A stretch of DNA of 64,000 bases, taken from positions 98,552 to 162,551 of the forward strand of contig JAVTVY010039249.1 of assembly GCA_036873755.1 (NCBI GenBank), in the 5' to 3' direction. The stretch comes from Hanleya hanleyi. Its lineage: Eukaryota; Mollusca; Polyplacophora; Lepidopleurida; Hanleyidae. The notes under the pieces are model-generated. The model was not told the DNA's origin. It did not search any database and saw nothing but the letters and a program-made list of their open reading frames with translations. Made by a program: the position numbers and the translations under genes. Shown piece by piece: positions 24,434-35,671 of the stretch (position 1 is the stretch's first letter; every line of letters starts with the position of its first letter).

Positions 24434-26252
24434 GGTCCATGTAACCTTGCACAGTTCAATTTTCGTTTTTTGTTTCTGTAATCTCAAAATCAAAAATTGA
24501 AATTTGACCGTCAATTTTCAATTTTTGATCCTGGGATTGCAAAAACAAAAAACGAAAATTGATATTTGACAGTCAATTTTCAATTTTCGTTTTTCGTTTT
24601 GCTTCACGAAAAAAAGAAAATCAAATATTAAAAATTGCCTCAATTGACTTGTCCGTTTTCGTTTTTTGATTTTAACTTTGACGTATCAATGTTAAGTTCG
24701 CACGTGGACGGGTTATGATGTCACGTCCGGTACGCCGAGTAGAATAGAAAACATGAATCGTGTCGTTTTAGAGGTGTGGAGCGTGAGAGGCATGTGGCCC
24801 ACCAGTCCATCCTCGGGAGCCAGTGTATTGATCGATTTGTTAGGGTATCTATACATTGCCTTGGTTAGTTGCTCACGGTAGTTCTGGATAAAAAAAGATC
24901 AAGGGGTATCCTCTAAATCAAACCAATTATTGAACAGGCTCAGCTAGCTCATTACGACAATCCGCTAGCTGCACTGTTTGAGATGTGACATCGCTGGCAT
25001 AACTTTGATGTCAGGCTGAAATCGACATAGTGAGTCAAAGCGAAAACCGCCGACTTGGGATGCCGACATGCTGATTCAAAATAACCTCTGGGGATGAAAT
25101 GTTCGAGATTGAGGCAACGACTCAAGAACTCACTCGAATCATCAAAAATGTCCAGGTAAACCCTGTGCGAGGATTCACGATTTACCTGGACTTGTGAAGA
25201 TGCACCAGACAGGTCTGGATAGGTGGCATCCCGCTGTTCTCATTGGTTATTGGCATTGAGGCCTGAGCCAATCAGGACGCAGTCTTAGATTTTCTCATTT
25301 CTAAAAATAGATGTTTAGAGCGCTACAAAAGCGAACAGCATTCTGCACACAACCGCTATTTGTTATTGATTTGAAATATAGTATTTACAAAGATACCAAC
25401 AAAGATGTAATATCAATAAGAGTAAGCATCGCGGTGATGGGACGCGAAATCCGCATAAGCGGCCCGTAAATCACCATTTCAAACAAGCACACAATCGCCA
25501 CGTTTGATGCCAGACGTCTGAATGCTTCAACGCTTCAGGTCCAATCTCCATTCTCTATTTTTGGGACCTGGATCGTTGGAGCGTTCAGATGCCCGTCAAC
25601 GTTCACCGTCAAAAACGCTTCAACGCTTTAAGTGCGGATGTCAAACACATCGAAGCGGGTAGTTCCATTGTGGGTTATGATTAAGGTACCCACGTATTTA
25701 TTATACTATCCTACTTTAATGAAACTACCGTGTGTATCACCTCCGTTGTTCTTCATATAATGCATCACACCTGCTGCACGAATGCCTACTCGCTTCTGCA
25801 CATGCGCAGTTGGCCCATTATAATCTAGGTCGAATGCCTGGCTCCAGGGATCTATAGTGTAATGAAACTCCCAAATCTTTCCCCCTACTGGTTTTCCATA
25901 GTATGCTCCACACCTGCCTAAACAATCCGATTTGCGCTTTCCGTACTACTCCGCGGACCGAAAGTGACATCATAAGCCTTGTTCGTGCGCAGTTAACATT
26001 GACGCGTCAAAGTTAAAATCAAAAAACGAAAAACGGACAAATCGAGGCAATTTTCAATATTTGATTTTCATTTTTGCGCGAAGTAAAACGAAAAACGAAA
26101 ATCGAAAATTGAATGTCAAATTTCAATTTTTGATTTTGAGAAACAGAAAACGAAAAACGAAAATTGAAAATTGACGGTCAAATTTCAATTTTTGATTTTG
26201 AGAAACCAAAAGCAAAAAAACGAAAATTGAATTGTGCAAGGTTACACGGACC
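24434..26252. mobile_element. Foldback element FB-1 with 6-bp target duplication
   Basis: Ends GGTCCATGTAACCTTGCAC and the inverse of GGTCCGTGTAACCTTGCAC; tgtctg flanks both sides (24428-24433 and 26253-26258). Arms of about 300 bp are made of repeated modules such as AAAATTGACGGTCAAATTTC and AAAACGAAAATTGA in both orientations. The core (about 24745-25940) contains two CCAAT-type boxes at 25237-25265 and a second-order inverted repeat around GCTTCAACGCTTC / GGTCC at 25515-25590. No ORF of note, so non-autonomous. The matching position in block Q copy 2 (8767-8772) has a single tgtctg and no insert. Confidence 0.9.
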
Positions 26253-27242
26253 TGTCTGCTGCAGAAAATCTCAATACAGTCAACCAAATAAAAACGTAAA
26301 ATCAGTGTCTACTGATTTCTAAATTCAGTCGATGAATCTGTCCAATACCAAACCTGTCTTCAACTTGGCCAGCAGTATTGACGCGATCAGATTCAATCAT
26401 TTGCGAATCTGTTTGAGAGTTATGTGTCGTTTTCGCGATAGAGCTACATGTATCTAATTGTACATGAATCTGAGTATTTGTTGCACACTTTTTTGTGCTG
26501 TTTATACAACATAACCATGAGTATATATTTATTTTCGGTCTACTCCGACTTAATGCTGGTCGTGTGATATGAACAGAATGCCGAGATTATTGCAGAAACA
26601 CTTCTGAGTTGACCACGGCAGCCTACTGAATATCCTCATTTATTATATACTTGGTGATGATATAGTGAAAATTATCAATCGAATAAAAGCGATATTTTCA
26701 CTGCAGTGATGATATCAAATATATCTTGTCAGTTGCCTTGTCAGTTGACCGTAACCTTGGTCCAGAATGAATTCCGACAGTTTGAGCCACCGGTTTAGTT
26801 AGATATCAACCTCGGAATAATCGACTCCTTCATTAGAACTCCAAAAGACTCATTTTTTTTCTGAGCGAGAGTTCTTCTGATCTTAGAGATACATCTCAAA
26901 ACAGATACATGTATGTACCTTTTCCGGCGAGATGTTTCATTGCAATTTCAAAACTTCAACTTCATCTCGAATGTCAAATTCCTTCAACCTGATCAATTTG
27001 AAAGTAATTACCGCCTATTCCATACGGAGGAACACTGAATCCATGGAAGAAAAAAATCGAGGCATTTCTGTGTTTAGAACGATATCATCCAGTCTGCCGA
27101 GATGAACAACCGGTAAAGCTGGTCTATTGAAAATCCATTACTATTCAGTATCTTAGTATTTCGGTGATATATCAGATATCAGTTTTAACAGTTACGATGT
27201 AATTATATGGAATTATGGTGCCATCTCATAAGTGATTAAATA

Positions 27243-27403
27243 CGTGAGTGAGTGAGTCGTTCTCTCATATCACGACGTTTGGGTCCAATTCCGTTTCTCA
27301 CCCAGGTAGGGGCCATTCCTGTTACCCGGGACCCACAGTTGGGGTCCTATTCATTTATACACCCGGGAACTGGAGCTGAGGTTATTATACTCTTACTATG
27401 ACC
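27243..27403 (-). mobile_element. SINE-like insertion with 10-bp target duplication
   Basis: tgattaaata lies at 27233-27242 and 27404-27413. The insert, read on the minus strand, has GTTCCCGGGTGTATAAATG, ACCCCAACTGTGGGTCCCGG, CCCCTACCTGGG and ends in a (ACTC)n tail. Block Q copy 2 reads through this point at about 12090 without it. No clear A/B boxes were found, so it may be a 5-prime-truncated retroelement. Confidence 0.75.
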
Positions 27404-27762
27404 TGATTAAATAAGACGGATAGCAAACAGATGACTGTTCTAATCACCAATGCTCTAAATATACACAGTCCTCCAGAAACATAATACTTGCCAATTCGGC
27501 GGATTTTTATTTGAATGCCTGTCCGGTTTCGTTCAGTTATTTATGCGCAGAATGTGTTAGGTGTATATTATATTCACGATTTGAGGCAGATATCGGCAAA
27601 CACCCACATTGCCAGGAGCAGGATATCCAAAAACATATTACAATCATCTGGCCCCAACTAGGGTTTCAGCATGTTATCTAAAAAAGTGTATCCATGTAAT
27701 AATATGTGTAGTTTTGGGCAGGAATCATGTTCCAATGCACAATGAGGAGTCATGTTTTATAT

Positions 27763-27830
27763 CCCCTATTGTTCTCCCCTATTGTTCTCCCCCCTATTGT
27801 TCTCCCCTATTGTTCTCCCCTATTGTTCTC
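27763..27830 (+). repeat. 13-bp minisatellite, five units
   Basis: CCCCTATTGTTCT repeated five times, the third unit with two extra C. ORFs through it are artefacts. Confidence 0.9.
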
Positions 27831-28194
27831 GAAATTTATGTATTCTCTGTGTTATACTATAGGCTCGATCATTCACATGTTCTTCATCATGTTAGTTCAT
27901 ACGACAGGATTTCTATTTTTGTTTACGTGTGTCCAAGATAACGGGCCACAGAGCCGAATCATCACTGAAGCTTGGATCCATAAATTGAAGGCCAGATACC
28001 ATATTATTAGATGATGAGTGCACAATAAAGGTATATCTCTAGAAAAAAGTGTTTACTCTAGGGTTCAAAGTGAGTTCCAAACACTCCAGCGCCTGTGATA
28101 TAATAAGGTTGATCTCGTAGACAAGGGTAGATTTAACTTAATTAACGTATATCTCTTGAAATCAGGTCTAAGTCTTCTGCTTCCGTCCCTGGAG

Positions 28195-28420
28195 GGAGGA
28201 GGGAGGGAATTTGGCTTAATGTCACACTCAAGTTTGTTTCACTCATATGGTGACAGTCAGTTTGGTTGGTGGAGGAAGCCGGAGTACCCGGAGAGAACCA
28301 CCGCCCTTCGGCAAGTAACTGACAAACTTTCACACATGGACCAGCCGGGTTCGAACCCGTGCCGGTTCAGCGGTGTGAGGCTAGCGGTCACCAGCGAAGC
28401 GCCTTAGTCCACTCGGTCAC
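28195..28420 (-). mobile_element. tRNA-headed SINE, copy 1, with 12-bp target duplication
   Basis: ccgtccctggag occurs at 28183-28194 and 28421-28432. Minus-strand head: GGTGACCGAGTGG (A box) and CGGGTTCGAACCC (B box), with GGCGCTTCGCTGGTGACCGC between, a Ser/Leu-tRNA type. The body contains TTTGTCAGTTACTTGC, GCGGTGGTTCTCTCCGGG and CATATGAGTGAAACAAAC. The A and B boxes would form an internal Pol III promoter. Confidence 0.93.
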
Positions 28421-28739
28421 CCGTCCCTGGAGCCTAATGCTGGTGAGTTATATTGAAAATCGTTTATATATATCTCAACGTGAATTATGTACACAGGACG
28501 GCCATATGCCATTTATGTTCGCGAATGAGTATGTGCATTCCGTAAAGAGTTTTTGCTATATAATTTACGATGATTTTGATTTTAGTATACTCATTTAAAT
28601 TATTTAAAGCCATGACAGTACATTCGAGTATGGCTTGGAAGCCTAGTTTACATTTTATACTCCTATACGGTCACTTATTGGACCTACAATATCCGGATAT
28701 TGAAGATAGAAAGGGGTGAATTCCCACTATTGACGTTGT

Positions 28740-31193
28740 CGGGGCAAAAAATATTCTCGTTGAACCAAGGAGATATGCAGATGAAAGACAGATTTGTATT
28801 TCCTCATTTTAGGACTGAGTTATAGCTGGCGAAGTCCTATGAAAGACATGATCTCCTCCTCCCGATTTTCGTTATTTAGTTCCTTGTCTTTTCAACGAAT
28901 TTATCAATTTCTCTCAACTTTGATCAGGACAATTATTAAGCCACGCCGATGACGCATAGTAAAATTGAGGTCAATAAGTCAAGGTCATTGTGGTCCAAAA
29001 ATGAGAAAATCACCGTAATTCATTGTTTTGAGTGACAGACAACGGTTGCCTACAGTTTCCCCTTATATGTGTTGTAATTTGATCTTTCGCTTTATTGTAG
29101 CCACTCTCGAATATTTGGCATTAATATATACCACCAGGAATTATGACGAAGCTTTAAACTATAAGTTCTCTGATTTCTGGTTCATTTTTCATGGTTGATC
29201 GATATATGGGATGATTGATCGCTCCTCGAACTCCTCAGACGTATACCCAGGGATCATGTACCCATGCAGAATACGAGTATAAAATTAATAACATTTTAAT
29301 TAGACTTTTCAGGTCGTTTCATCTGGGTGGTTGCGGCATTTATGGCTTCGAGGCTTGAATAAATTCTACTGGCGTGTGTGGTGGTTACTAACTAACTAAT
29401 CGACGGTCGGTATTTAGGTCGAGAGCTCTTTGCCTCTGGCCAGAATTACACGGTGAAATAAACTATTGTCTTCAGGGATATCAGGTTTCTCAATATGAAT
29501 ACATGTACTTCTATTAGTGTATATATAGCTTATCTCTTCCGCACGAGTGGCATAGTTCAGACTGAAGAAATTATCATTTCCCAGAAGGAGTAAGTATGAT
29601 ATTTGGCGCTGGAAAAATACCCTATCTTCACGTCATAAATATGAACTATTTATAATTATTTCATACAAGAGAGGCCTACGAGCATTGCTGTTATATACAC
29701 ACGTCTTTTCAAGTATGAAAGTGAGCCCCAAATCAAAATTTTAAATCTGTGACCTTTCCCATCCTAATATGAATAATGTAGCAAATTAAACGAGTGCGTT
29801 ATCGCTGCATTCACGTACTATAGTATATACATTTATTTACTACGCAATAACTCCATCCACACTCCAAATGTATTGTGTGAAATATGTTTTTTAGGAGGCT
29901 AGTTATTTTTTATAATGTGTATATACAATAGTAATAGTGTTATTATACCTCTCGTAATATGTATATTGATGTGAATAGACTACTAATTCTTAACCAGCAA
30001 AAGCATCCTCTAGGAAATTAATGATTGAACAGAGTATTCAATGTATATATGAATTTTATATTATTCCAATAAGTATTATATATCAAAAGAAGAAAAGTGT
30101 AAATATCAACAATTAAGATTAGAATGTGTTCGCCATTAAAACGGAATGTTAACTCTATCTGCATGGCCTGGGCTTTTTGGGACCTGTCCAGGCCTCGGGG
30201 AGGGGGGCGAAATGGCCCCCCCCCCCTAATTATTTTTCTTACCCCTTGAGCTAGGGGGCTGAAACTTATTACGCTATACCCTTGGGTCAAGCTCTACCAG
30301 AAAATGTAAAAAAAATCCAAGATGGCCGCTTTGATAACGTCACAGTGACGTCATTTTCAAAACCGGCATTTTTGGGTCGATTTTTCGGTCAGATTTTCCG
30401 AATTTTTTATTTTTGCAATTTCTCCACAAAAATTGCATGAAAAATTAGCAAATATTAATGTGATATGAAATAAAATAGTTTTTGCCCACTTTTCATCGCG
30501 GAAAAGCAGAAATTTTGAATAAATATGACAAAAACATAACTTTTCTGGTACCCCACGTGGCCTCCATCTTGAATTTGCCCATGATCCTCTGTTCGCGGGG
30601 TTATGCAAATAGGCTTAAAATGACCCCAATAAGATAAACTATAAAGTCACGGAGTTTCAGCTCTCCATTTTTTGCCGTTCCGGAGATAGTGCAGAAAGTT
30701 TGGTAGGAGGGGCCATAATGCACCCAGGCCAGGTAGGGTTAATATGGTAAAATATCTAATGATCGAGAATACGGTTAAACGTAAATTGTTTTCATTGTTA
30801 TATCTACCAATGTACGCCATATGAATATGTACATATTTATCTCTTATGTCACTCAGCAACTGAAGTGACCAGAGTGAAAAATAAAGTTTCAAGCATGTAA
30901 AAGCTATAACGTTCATTGTCGTGACGTGAAATCAAATGAAATGAGATATACTATCCTCGACAAGACATTCGTCACATAAACTCGTCTCAAGGAACTTAAA
31001 TCTTTGCAAATAAGAAACGATCGGACTGCTGAAAAATAAAACTTCAGAACGTCGGCACAATAACGTAAAATCGTGCAGAGGGATTAAATTACTAATAAAA
31101 AATCCGTATTTGGTGTGCCCCAGTCGTCTTGCCACATGTGGGTAACGATAGCTTCAAACGAGACCGGGTTTATATACGCGGAATGTTTCCTGC
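28740..31193 (+). repeat. Block Q copy 5 (landmarks H, A), interrupted
   Basis: H at about 29115-29215 and A at 29290-29720 (TTTCAGGTCGTTTCAT, GCGTGTGTGGTGGTTACTA, AACTAATCG). The copy resumes at 31141-31193 (AGCTTCAAACGAG...TATACGCGGAATGTTTCCTG) after a miniature element and LINE debris. Confidence 0.75.
30149..30742 (-). mobile_element. TTAA miniature element, intact copy
   Basis: TTAA at 30149 and 30739 with terminal CTCTATCTGCATGGCCTGGG and CAGGCCAGGTAGGG. Contains GATGGCCGC (YY1), AACGTCACAGTGACGTCA (one CRE intact), CCACGTGG E-box next to CTCCATCTTG, and TTATGCAAATAGGC octamer. 594 bp, no coding capacity. Confidence 0.9.
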
Positions 31194-31692
31194 TTAACCC
31201 TTACAGGCCGATGCAGACTGCTGGAGGGTGCTTTTCAGCCCCAGTATACTGTATTTATCAGATGGGCTGACGGCTGAAATGTCAGAACGTCTGCACGATG
31301 ACGTAACATCGTGAAATAAAAAAACTTAAAAAAAGGAAGCAGAGGAATTAGATTACTAATAAATAAAAATCTTATTTGGTGTGTCCCAGTCGTCTTTCCA
31401 CATGCGGATAAACCGATGTTTGAGCCTATTGCCCCAGATATAGAAAGCTTGAGAGGTAAAGATATATCTGTAAAGTTAAGGGCCTGTTTGCCGAGCTTAT
31501 CGGCCTGTTCATTCCCGAATATACCCACATGAAATAATAGACAATAGCTTCACCCAAGGAAATTATTGAGTATCTGTGAATGACATATAAATCGAGGGCC
31601 TTGAAGCATAGTGTGCGTATTAAAAACATATACGGCTCTCTCGCAGGATCTGTGGAGCTACATGTAGTGTCTCCGTATATTGAACTTAGCAC
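30930..31692 (-). pseudogene. LINE RNase H and C-terminal fragment, frameshifted and partly duplicated
   Basis: The minus strand encodes HVGIFGNEQADKLGKQAL at 31531-31478, the hallmark of the RNase H domain in I/Jockey-type LINEs. The preceding part, YYFMWV, is in another frame. Downstream, the segment 31275-31410 is repeated at 31033-31145 with about four-fifths identity; both contain CGACTGGGxCACACCAAAT on the minus strand. The end reads CDECLVEDSISH, compatible with the C-rich tail after RNase H. Block Q sequence and a broken TTAA element lie between the two copies. Dead and not mobile. Confidence 0.75.
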
Positions 31693-31734
31693 GAGGTTCC
31701 TGATGGCTAAGCACCAGAGTGCGTTGTTGGGATG

Positions 31735-33400
31735 AACTATCCTAGTTACACCCAGAAGATGTCAGATAAAAGATCATCAGACTGATTTGTGATATAGCGT
31801 TTCATTTCCTCATTTGTTAGAATAAGTAATCAATAAATCATCAGGTCAGCTAGCGAATTTTTGGCTTAAATGTATGTCACCAGGAATTATAGTGGAACGC
31901 AAGACTATATTCGCTATGGTCTGTTATTTGATTTTTGGCTCATTTCATGGTTGATCGATATATGTATATATATGGGTTGAATTATCGAACCTCGAGTTTA
32001 ACCCTATGTGGCCTGGGCTTTCTGGGACCTGTCCAGGCCTGGGAGGCGGTGCGAAATGCCCCCCTCCCCCTTAATTATTTTTTCTTACCCTTTGAGCTAG
32101 GAGGTTTTAACTTACCACACTATACTCTCGGGTCAAGCTCTACCTGAAAGCCGATATGGCCGCTTTGATGACGCCACAGTGACGTCATTTTCAAAACGTC
32201 ATTTTTTGGTCGATTTTTCGGTCAGGTTTTTAAATTAGTAAATATTAATGCGATGCGAAATAAAATAGTTCTGACCAATTTTCATCGCGGAAAAGCAGAA
32301 ATGTTGAAGGAGAATGACGAAAACATCACTTTCTGGTACCACACGTGATCGCCATATTGAATTTACCCATGATCATCTGGGGGTATGCAAATAGGCTCAA
32401 AAATGACCCCAATATGATAAAATATCAAGTCACGGAGCGTCAGCTCTCAATTTTTTGTCGTTCCGGAGATAGCGCAGAAAGTTAGGTAGGGGGGTCTTCT
32501 TCTTCTTCTTCTTAGAACCCAGGAACCAGGTACCAGAAACAATACGAGCATTAAATTGATAAAATTTTAATTAGATATTTCGGGTCGTTTTATATGGATG
32601 GATTCGGCACATATATGGCTTCGAGGTTCAAATATATTTTACTTGTGTTTGATTTGGTTAGAGGGTAAGCCTTGGGGACTAACAGTGCACCAGCAGAATC
32701 TCGACATATAGAAATGACAATTGGACGCTGTATACAATGGTGGTGGAAAAGAGTGCCGATGTACTTACAAGAAATTGGGAAGATTCATTGTTTTCACGGC
32801 ATCAATATAAAATGTGTTAAAGTGTATCCTACAAGATAGGCCTACTGGCATTTTTCTTGTACATAGCTTTCGATGTATGGAATTGGGTACCTACAGCTTT
32901 AACTGAGAAAGCTATCATAGACCCGGAAATGTTTCAAAGAGGACGACCAATTTACGGACGTCGAGTATGCCGGTTTTATGTATTTACCGTGGAATCCAGA
33001 AGCGGATTGAGACTCGATGGAACCATGTAATTCCATGTGAGAGCACTGTCATTCGAATACTGTCATTCGGCACCAATTCGAATACTGAACACGTGTTCCA
33101 TTACTCCTCCTGACATAACATAACGAGCCGGTTAAGTTTCTAGACGGGAAAGGATTTGTTACATATTTTCAGCGGTATATGAAAAAAGGACAAATGCGAC
33201 GGTCTGCTATCAATTACAACTTATTGAACACAATTATCATCCAGTCGCAATAATACGCTTTGAGCTGAAAAGGAGGTTGGCCTGTTAGACGTTTGACTTG
33301 GTGATGTCCACAACAGCCAAATCACACATATTTGGTTTTAAATGCACCACTGACCGCATTTGGCAAATACAAACAAGGTCTGCCTTCTACATTGTATGCT
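31735..33400 (+). repeat. Block Q copy 6 (landmarks H, A, B, C)
   Basis: Carries CACCAGGAATTAT...CATGGTTGATCGATATATG (H), ATTTTAATTAGATATTTCGGGTCGTTT (A, in part), AATCCAGAAGCGGATTGA (B) and AATACTGAACACGTGTTCC...TGACATAACA (C). A TTAA miniature element (31998-32491) followed by a (TTC)n run at 32495-32513 interrupts it. Confidence 0.75.
31998..32491 (-). mobile_element. TTAA miniature element, one end missing
   Basis: TTAACCCTATGTGGCCTGGGC at 31998, then the usual order with GATATGGCCGC, TGACGCCACAGTGACGTCA (one CRE intact), CACACGTGATCGCC, TATGCAAATAGGC (octamer) and a CTCTCAATTTTTTGTCGTTCC stretch. It stops in poly-G joined to TTC repeats, without the distal TTAA. Confidence 0.85.
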
Positions 33401-34384
33401 ATAACATCGTGAATTGTATTCTAGAATTGTAGGAAAGTTAAGTCGAAATTAAAAGTGCATTTCAGATATTTCATTGGTTACTCCTTGTTTGGAAAATAAC
33501 CCTGGTAAATAACATAAAAGCACAACCGTAAACGCTCTCTCTGATATTCCCCTGACATCGCTTCATGTTTCGACGAACAAAATATCTTTAAACCCCTGTA
33601 TTATCTATCAAGACACTGGATAACAAATATTCCATTCTCAAATTAACTTTGACAAAAAACCCTACAACCACGACGGTGTTTTACAGCTGTTCATCATTTC
33701 AAATCCCTAATAATCTTCCATTGTGCAGTTTGTTCAATGGAAGCTGGTCGGCGCTGCTCAATCGAAAAGGATACCTAGCCTACTCAAGCTGAATATTATC
33801 GATGAAACCAGAGACGATGTGGATTGACAGGAGTTGGAACTGATAGTTATTCTAATCTCAAATTCGCTAGAAATCTTTGTTAATGCTGACAATAATAACG
33901 TTGCCAAGGAACGAAATAAATATGTCCACTCAATACTTGTCGGCCACTTGATCAATGCAAACATTTTATTGCCATCCGTCTATTTCCCACAGATACTTTC
34001 GTTTACTCTATCATCGAATAAGTCGGTTTTGGCCACCGCATTACATACAACCCTGTTATTTGACACGAGTTGCTTGCTTTCGTACAGGTGTTTACAGATA
34101 TTGAATTGTTACCATGGTCGAAACATGATTAACCAGCTCGCCATCGATCAAATGCTTAGAATACGAACTATCGCTTTCATTAGCATAATACCGAGCATGC
34201 ATGATGCCGCCAATCCAGGGTTATCTCGCCAAATAAAGTTAAATCTCGACACCGAACGCGAGAACGTCGGCGTTTCTTTATTAAAAAAACAAAACAGGAT
34301 CCACACGGCAGGACTGGTGTGCTAAAATCAGTGAGCAAAAAAACAAAACAAAAAATAAGTGCCAAACAAAGAGAAAAGTGTTCC
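33401..34384. other. Unassigned stretch with a 163-codon ORF
   Basis: The plus-strand ORF 33834-34325 is the longest in the window outside an obvious repeat. Its start overlaps opposite-strand ORFs, it has no motif I recognise, and its composition matches the non-coding surroundings. I do not call it a gene. Confidence 0.3.
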
Positions 34385-34872
34385 CTACTTACAAGCGTCT
34401 GGTCCGTCATTCATAATTCAGTCGTCGCCCATTAAAGAATATCCGCGTCCATATGCTAGCGTCTAGTCCGTCATTCAATATGCAGCAGTCGTTCATTAAA
34501 GAATTTCCGCGTGCACAATCCAAAGACCTAATTCATATAATAATATTAACACCAAATTAAAAGGATAAATCATAGTATACATAGAACTACGCTAATTTCC
34601 TGCAAGACAGACGCGGTCAACAGTTTTCAATGATGCCAGCAAGATATTTTGATGTTCCAAAAATAACAAATCCGTATCGCTGATCAATATTCTTATTCCA
34701 TATGATATACGTGGTAAATTCTTTATTTAGAGTGTGGTGTAATTCAATCACGCTTTGATTGTGGATGTTCATATGAACACTATGAGGATCTTGAAATATA
34801 TAGCTTCATACAGGCCCTAGCCCCGGGTTAACCGGAATTAAACACAAGTTACGAAACGTATATCTTTCACGC
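34385..34872 (+). repeat. Block P copy 2, left part
   Basis: Matches about 1318-1680 closely: CAAGCGTCTGGTCCGTCATTC, GAATATCCGCGTCCAT, AATCCAAAGACCTA, GTCAACAGTTTTCAATGATG, TCCGTATCGCTGATCA, CACGCTTTGATTGTG. A 70-bp portion (GCGTCTAGTCCGTCATTCA onward) is tandemly doubled here. Confidence 0.85.
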
Positions 34873-35297
34873 TACACTGTAAAAAGGAAGTATTTCGAAC
34901 TACCAAAAGTGGTTGCAACTTGGCTGCATCCACTTTTGGTAGCTCAAGATACCACTATACTGGTAGTTCCAACTTCCATATAGTTGTTCAAGCTAGTGGT
35001 GAAGTTTCTCAAACTACCACAATGGAAGTTTGTTCTACCATTTAAGGTATTTGGAACTACCAAAAGTGGATGCAGCCAAGTTGCAACCACATGTGGAAGT
35101 TTGAACTACCGCCTTGGTATTTCATGGGTTTTTCGAAATACTATTTGTGGAATTTTGACATTTCTGCAAGTACTGTACTGAATCTTTGTGCTTTGTTAGA
35201 AACCATTCAATCACAAGGTCTACATTGGCAGTGACAAAATATATATTACATTGTTAGATAGGTTATTTCAAGGAGTAAAATATGTAGTGGTGGAATA

Positions 35298-35671
35298 CAG
35301 GGTTCCTACCCTTTGTGAAAGACAAAATTCCAGGACATTTCCAGATTCATACAACCTTTTTCCAGGACATTTTTTAACACCTTTTACCATATTTCATTCA
35401 GCAAATTCAACAATGTACATTAGAATGAAATGAATATGTATTTCAACTATCACGTTTCATACAGATCTGACCAGATGAAAGAATAAAACCAGTTTGTCAG
35501 AAAAAAAAATCCAGTAATTAATTTTGAGTTTTGAGGGGGAGATATCATAGGATAATAAAATTCAAGGAATTTTCCAGGAATCTGTACAAATATTGTGAGA
35601 ATTCAAGGATTCCCGGTCCTGGAAATTATTTTCTCAGAATTCAAGGAAATCCAAGACCAGGAGGAACCCTG
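35298..35671. mobile_element. CAGGGTTCC-ended miniature element (hAT-like)
   Basis: Begins CAGGGTTCC and ends GGAACCCTG. Contains repeated TTCCAGGACATTT and TTCAAGGA words in both orientations, the habit of widespread hAT-type miniature elements. I could not find a matching 8-bp duplication. It sits inside the 6.7-kb element and is therefore younger, or travelled with it. Confidence 0.6.

Larger units (their letters stand above)
21673..28175 (+). repeat. Block Q copy 4 (H, A, B, C, D, E, K, L, G), most complete
   Basis: H 21700, A 21795, B 22920, C 23580, D 23790-24110, E 26560, K 26750-27010, L 27090-27230, G 27450-28110. It is interrupted by a TTAA element, the tRNA-like foldback, a short TTAA element, FB-1 and a SINE. 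Landmark text examples: ACATCATTATGGAGAACACG (D) and ACTGAAGCTTGGATCCATA (G). No ORF is shared with other copies. Confidence 0.8.

Noticed and set aside
33834..34325. 163-codon ORF as a host gene
   Set aside because: No motif, no splice or poly(A) context, composition of non-coding DNA; overlaps ORFs on the other strand.
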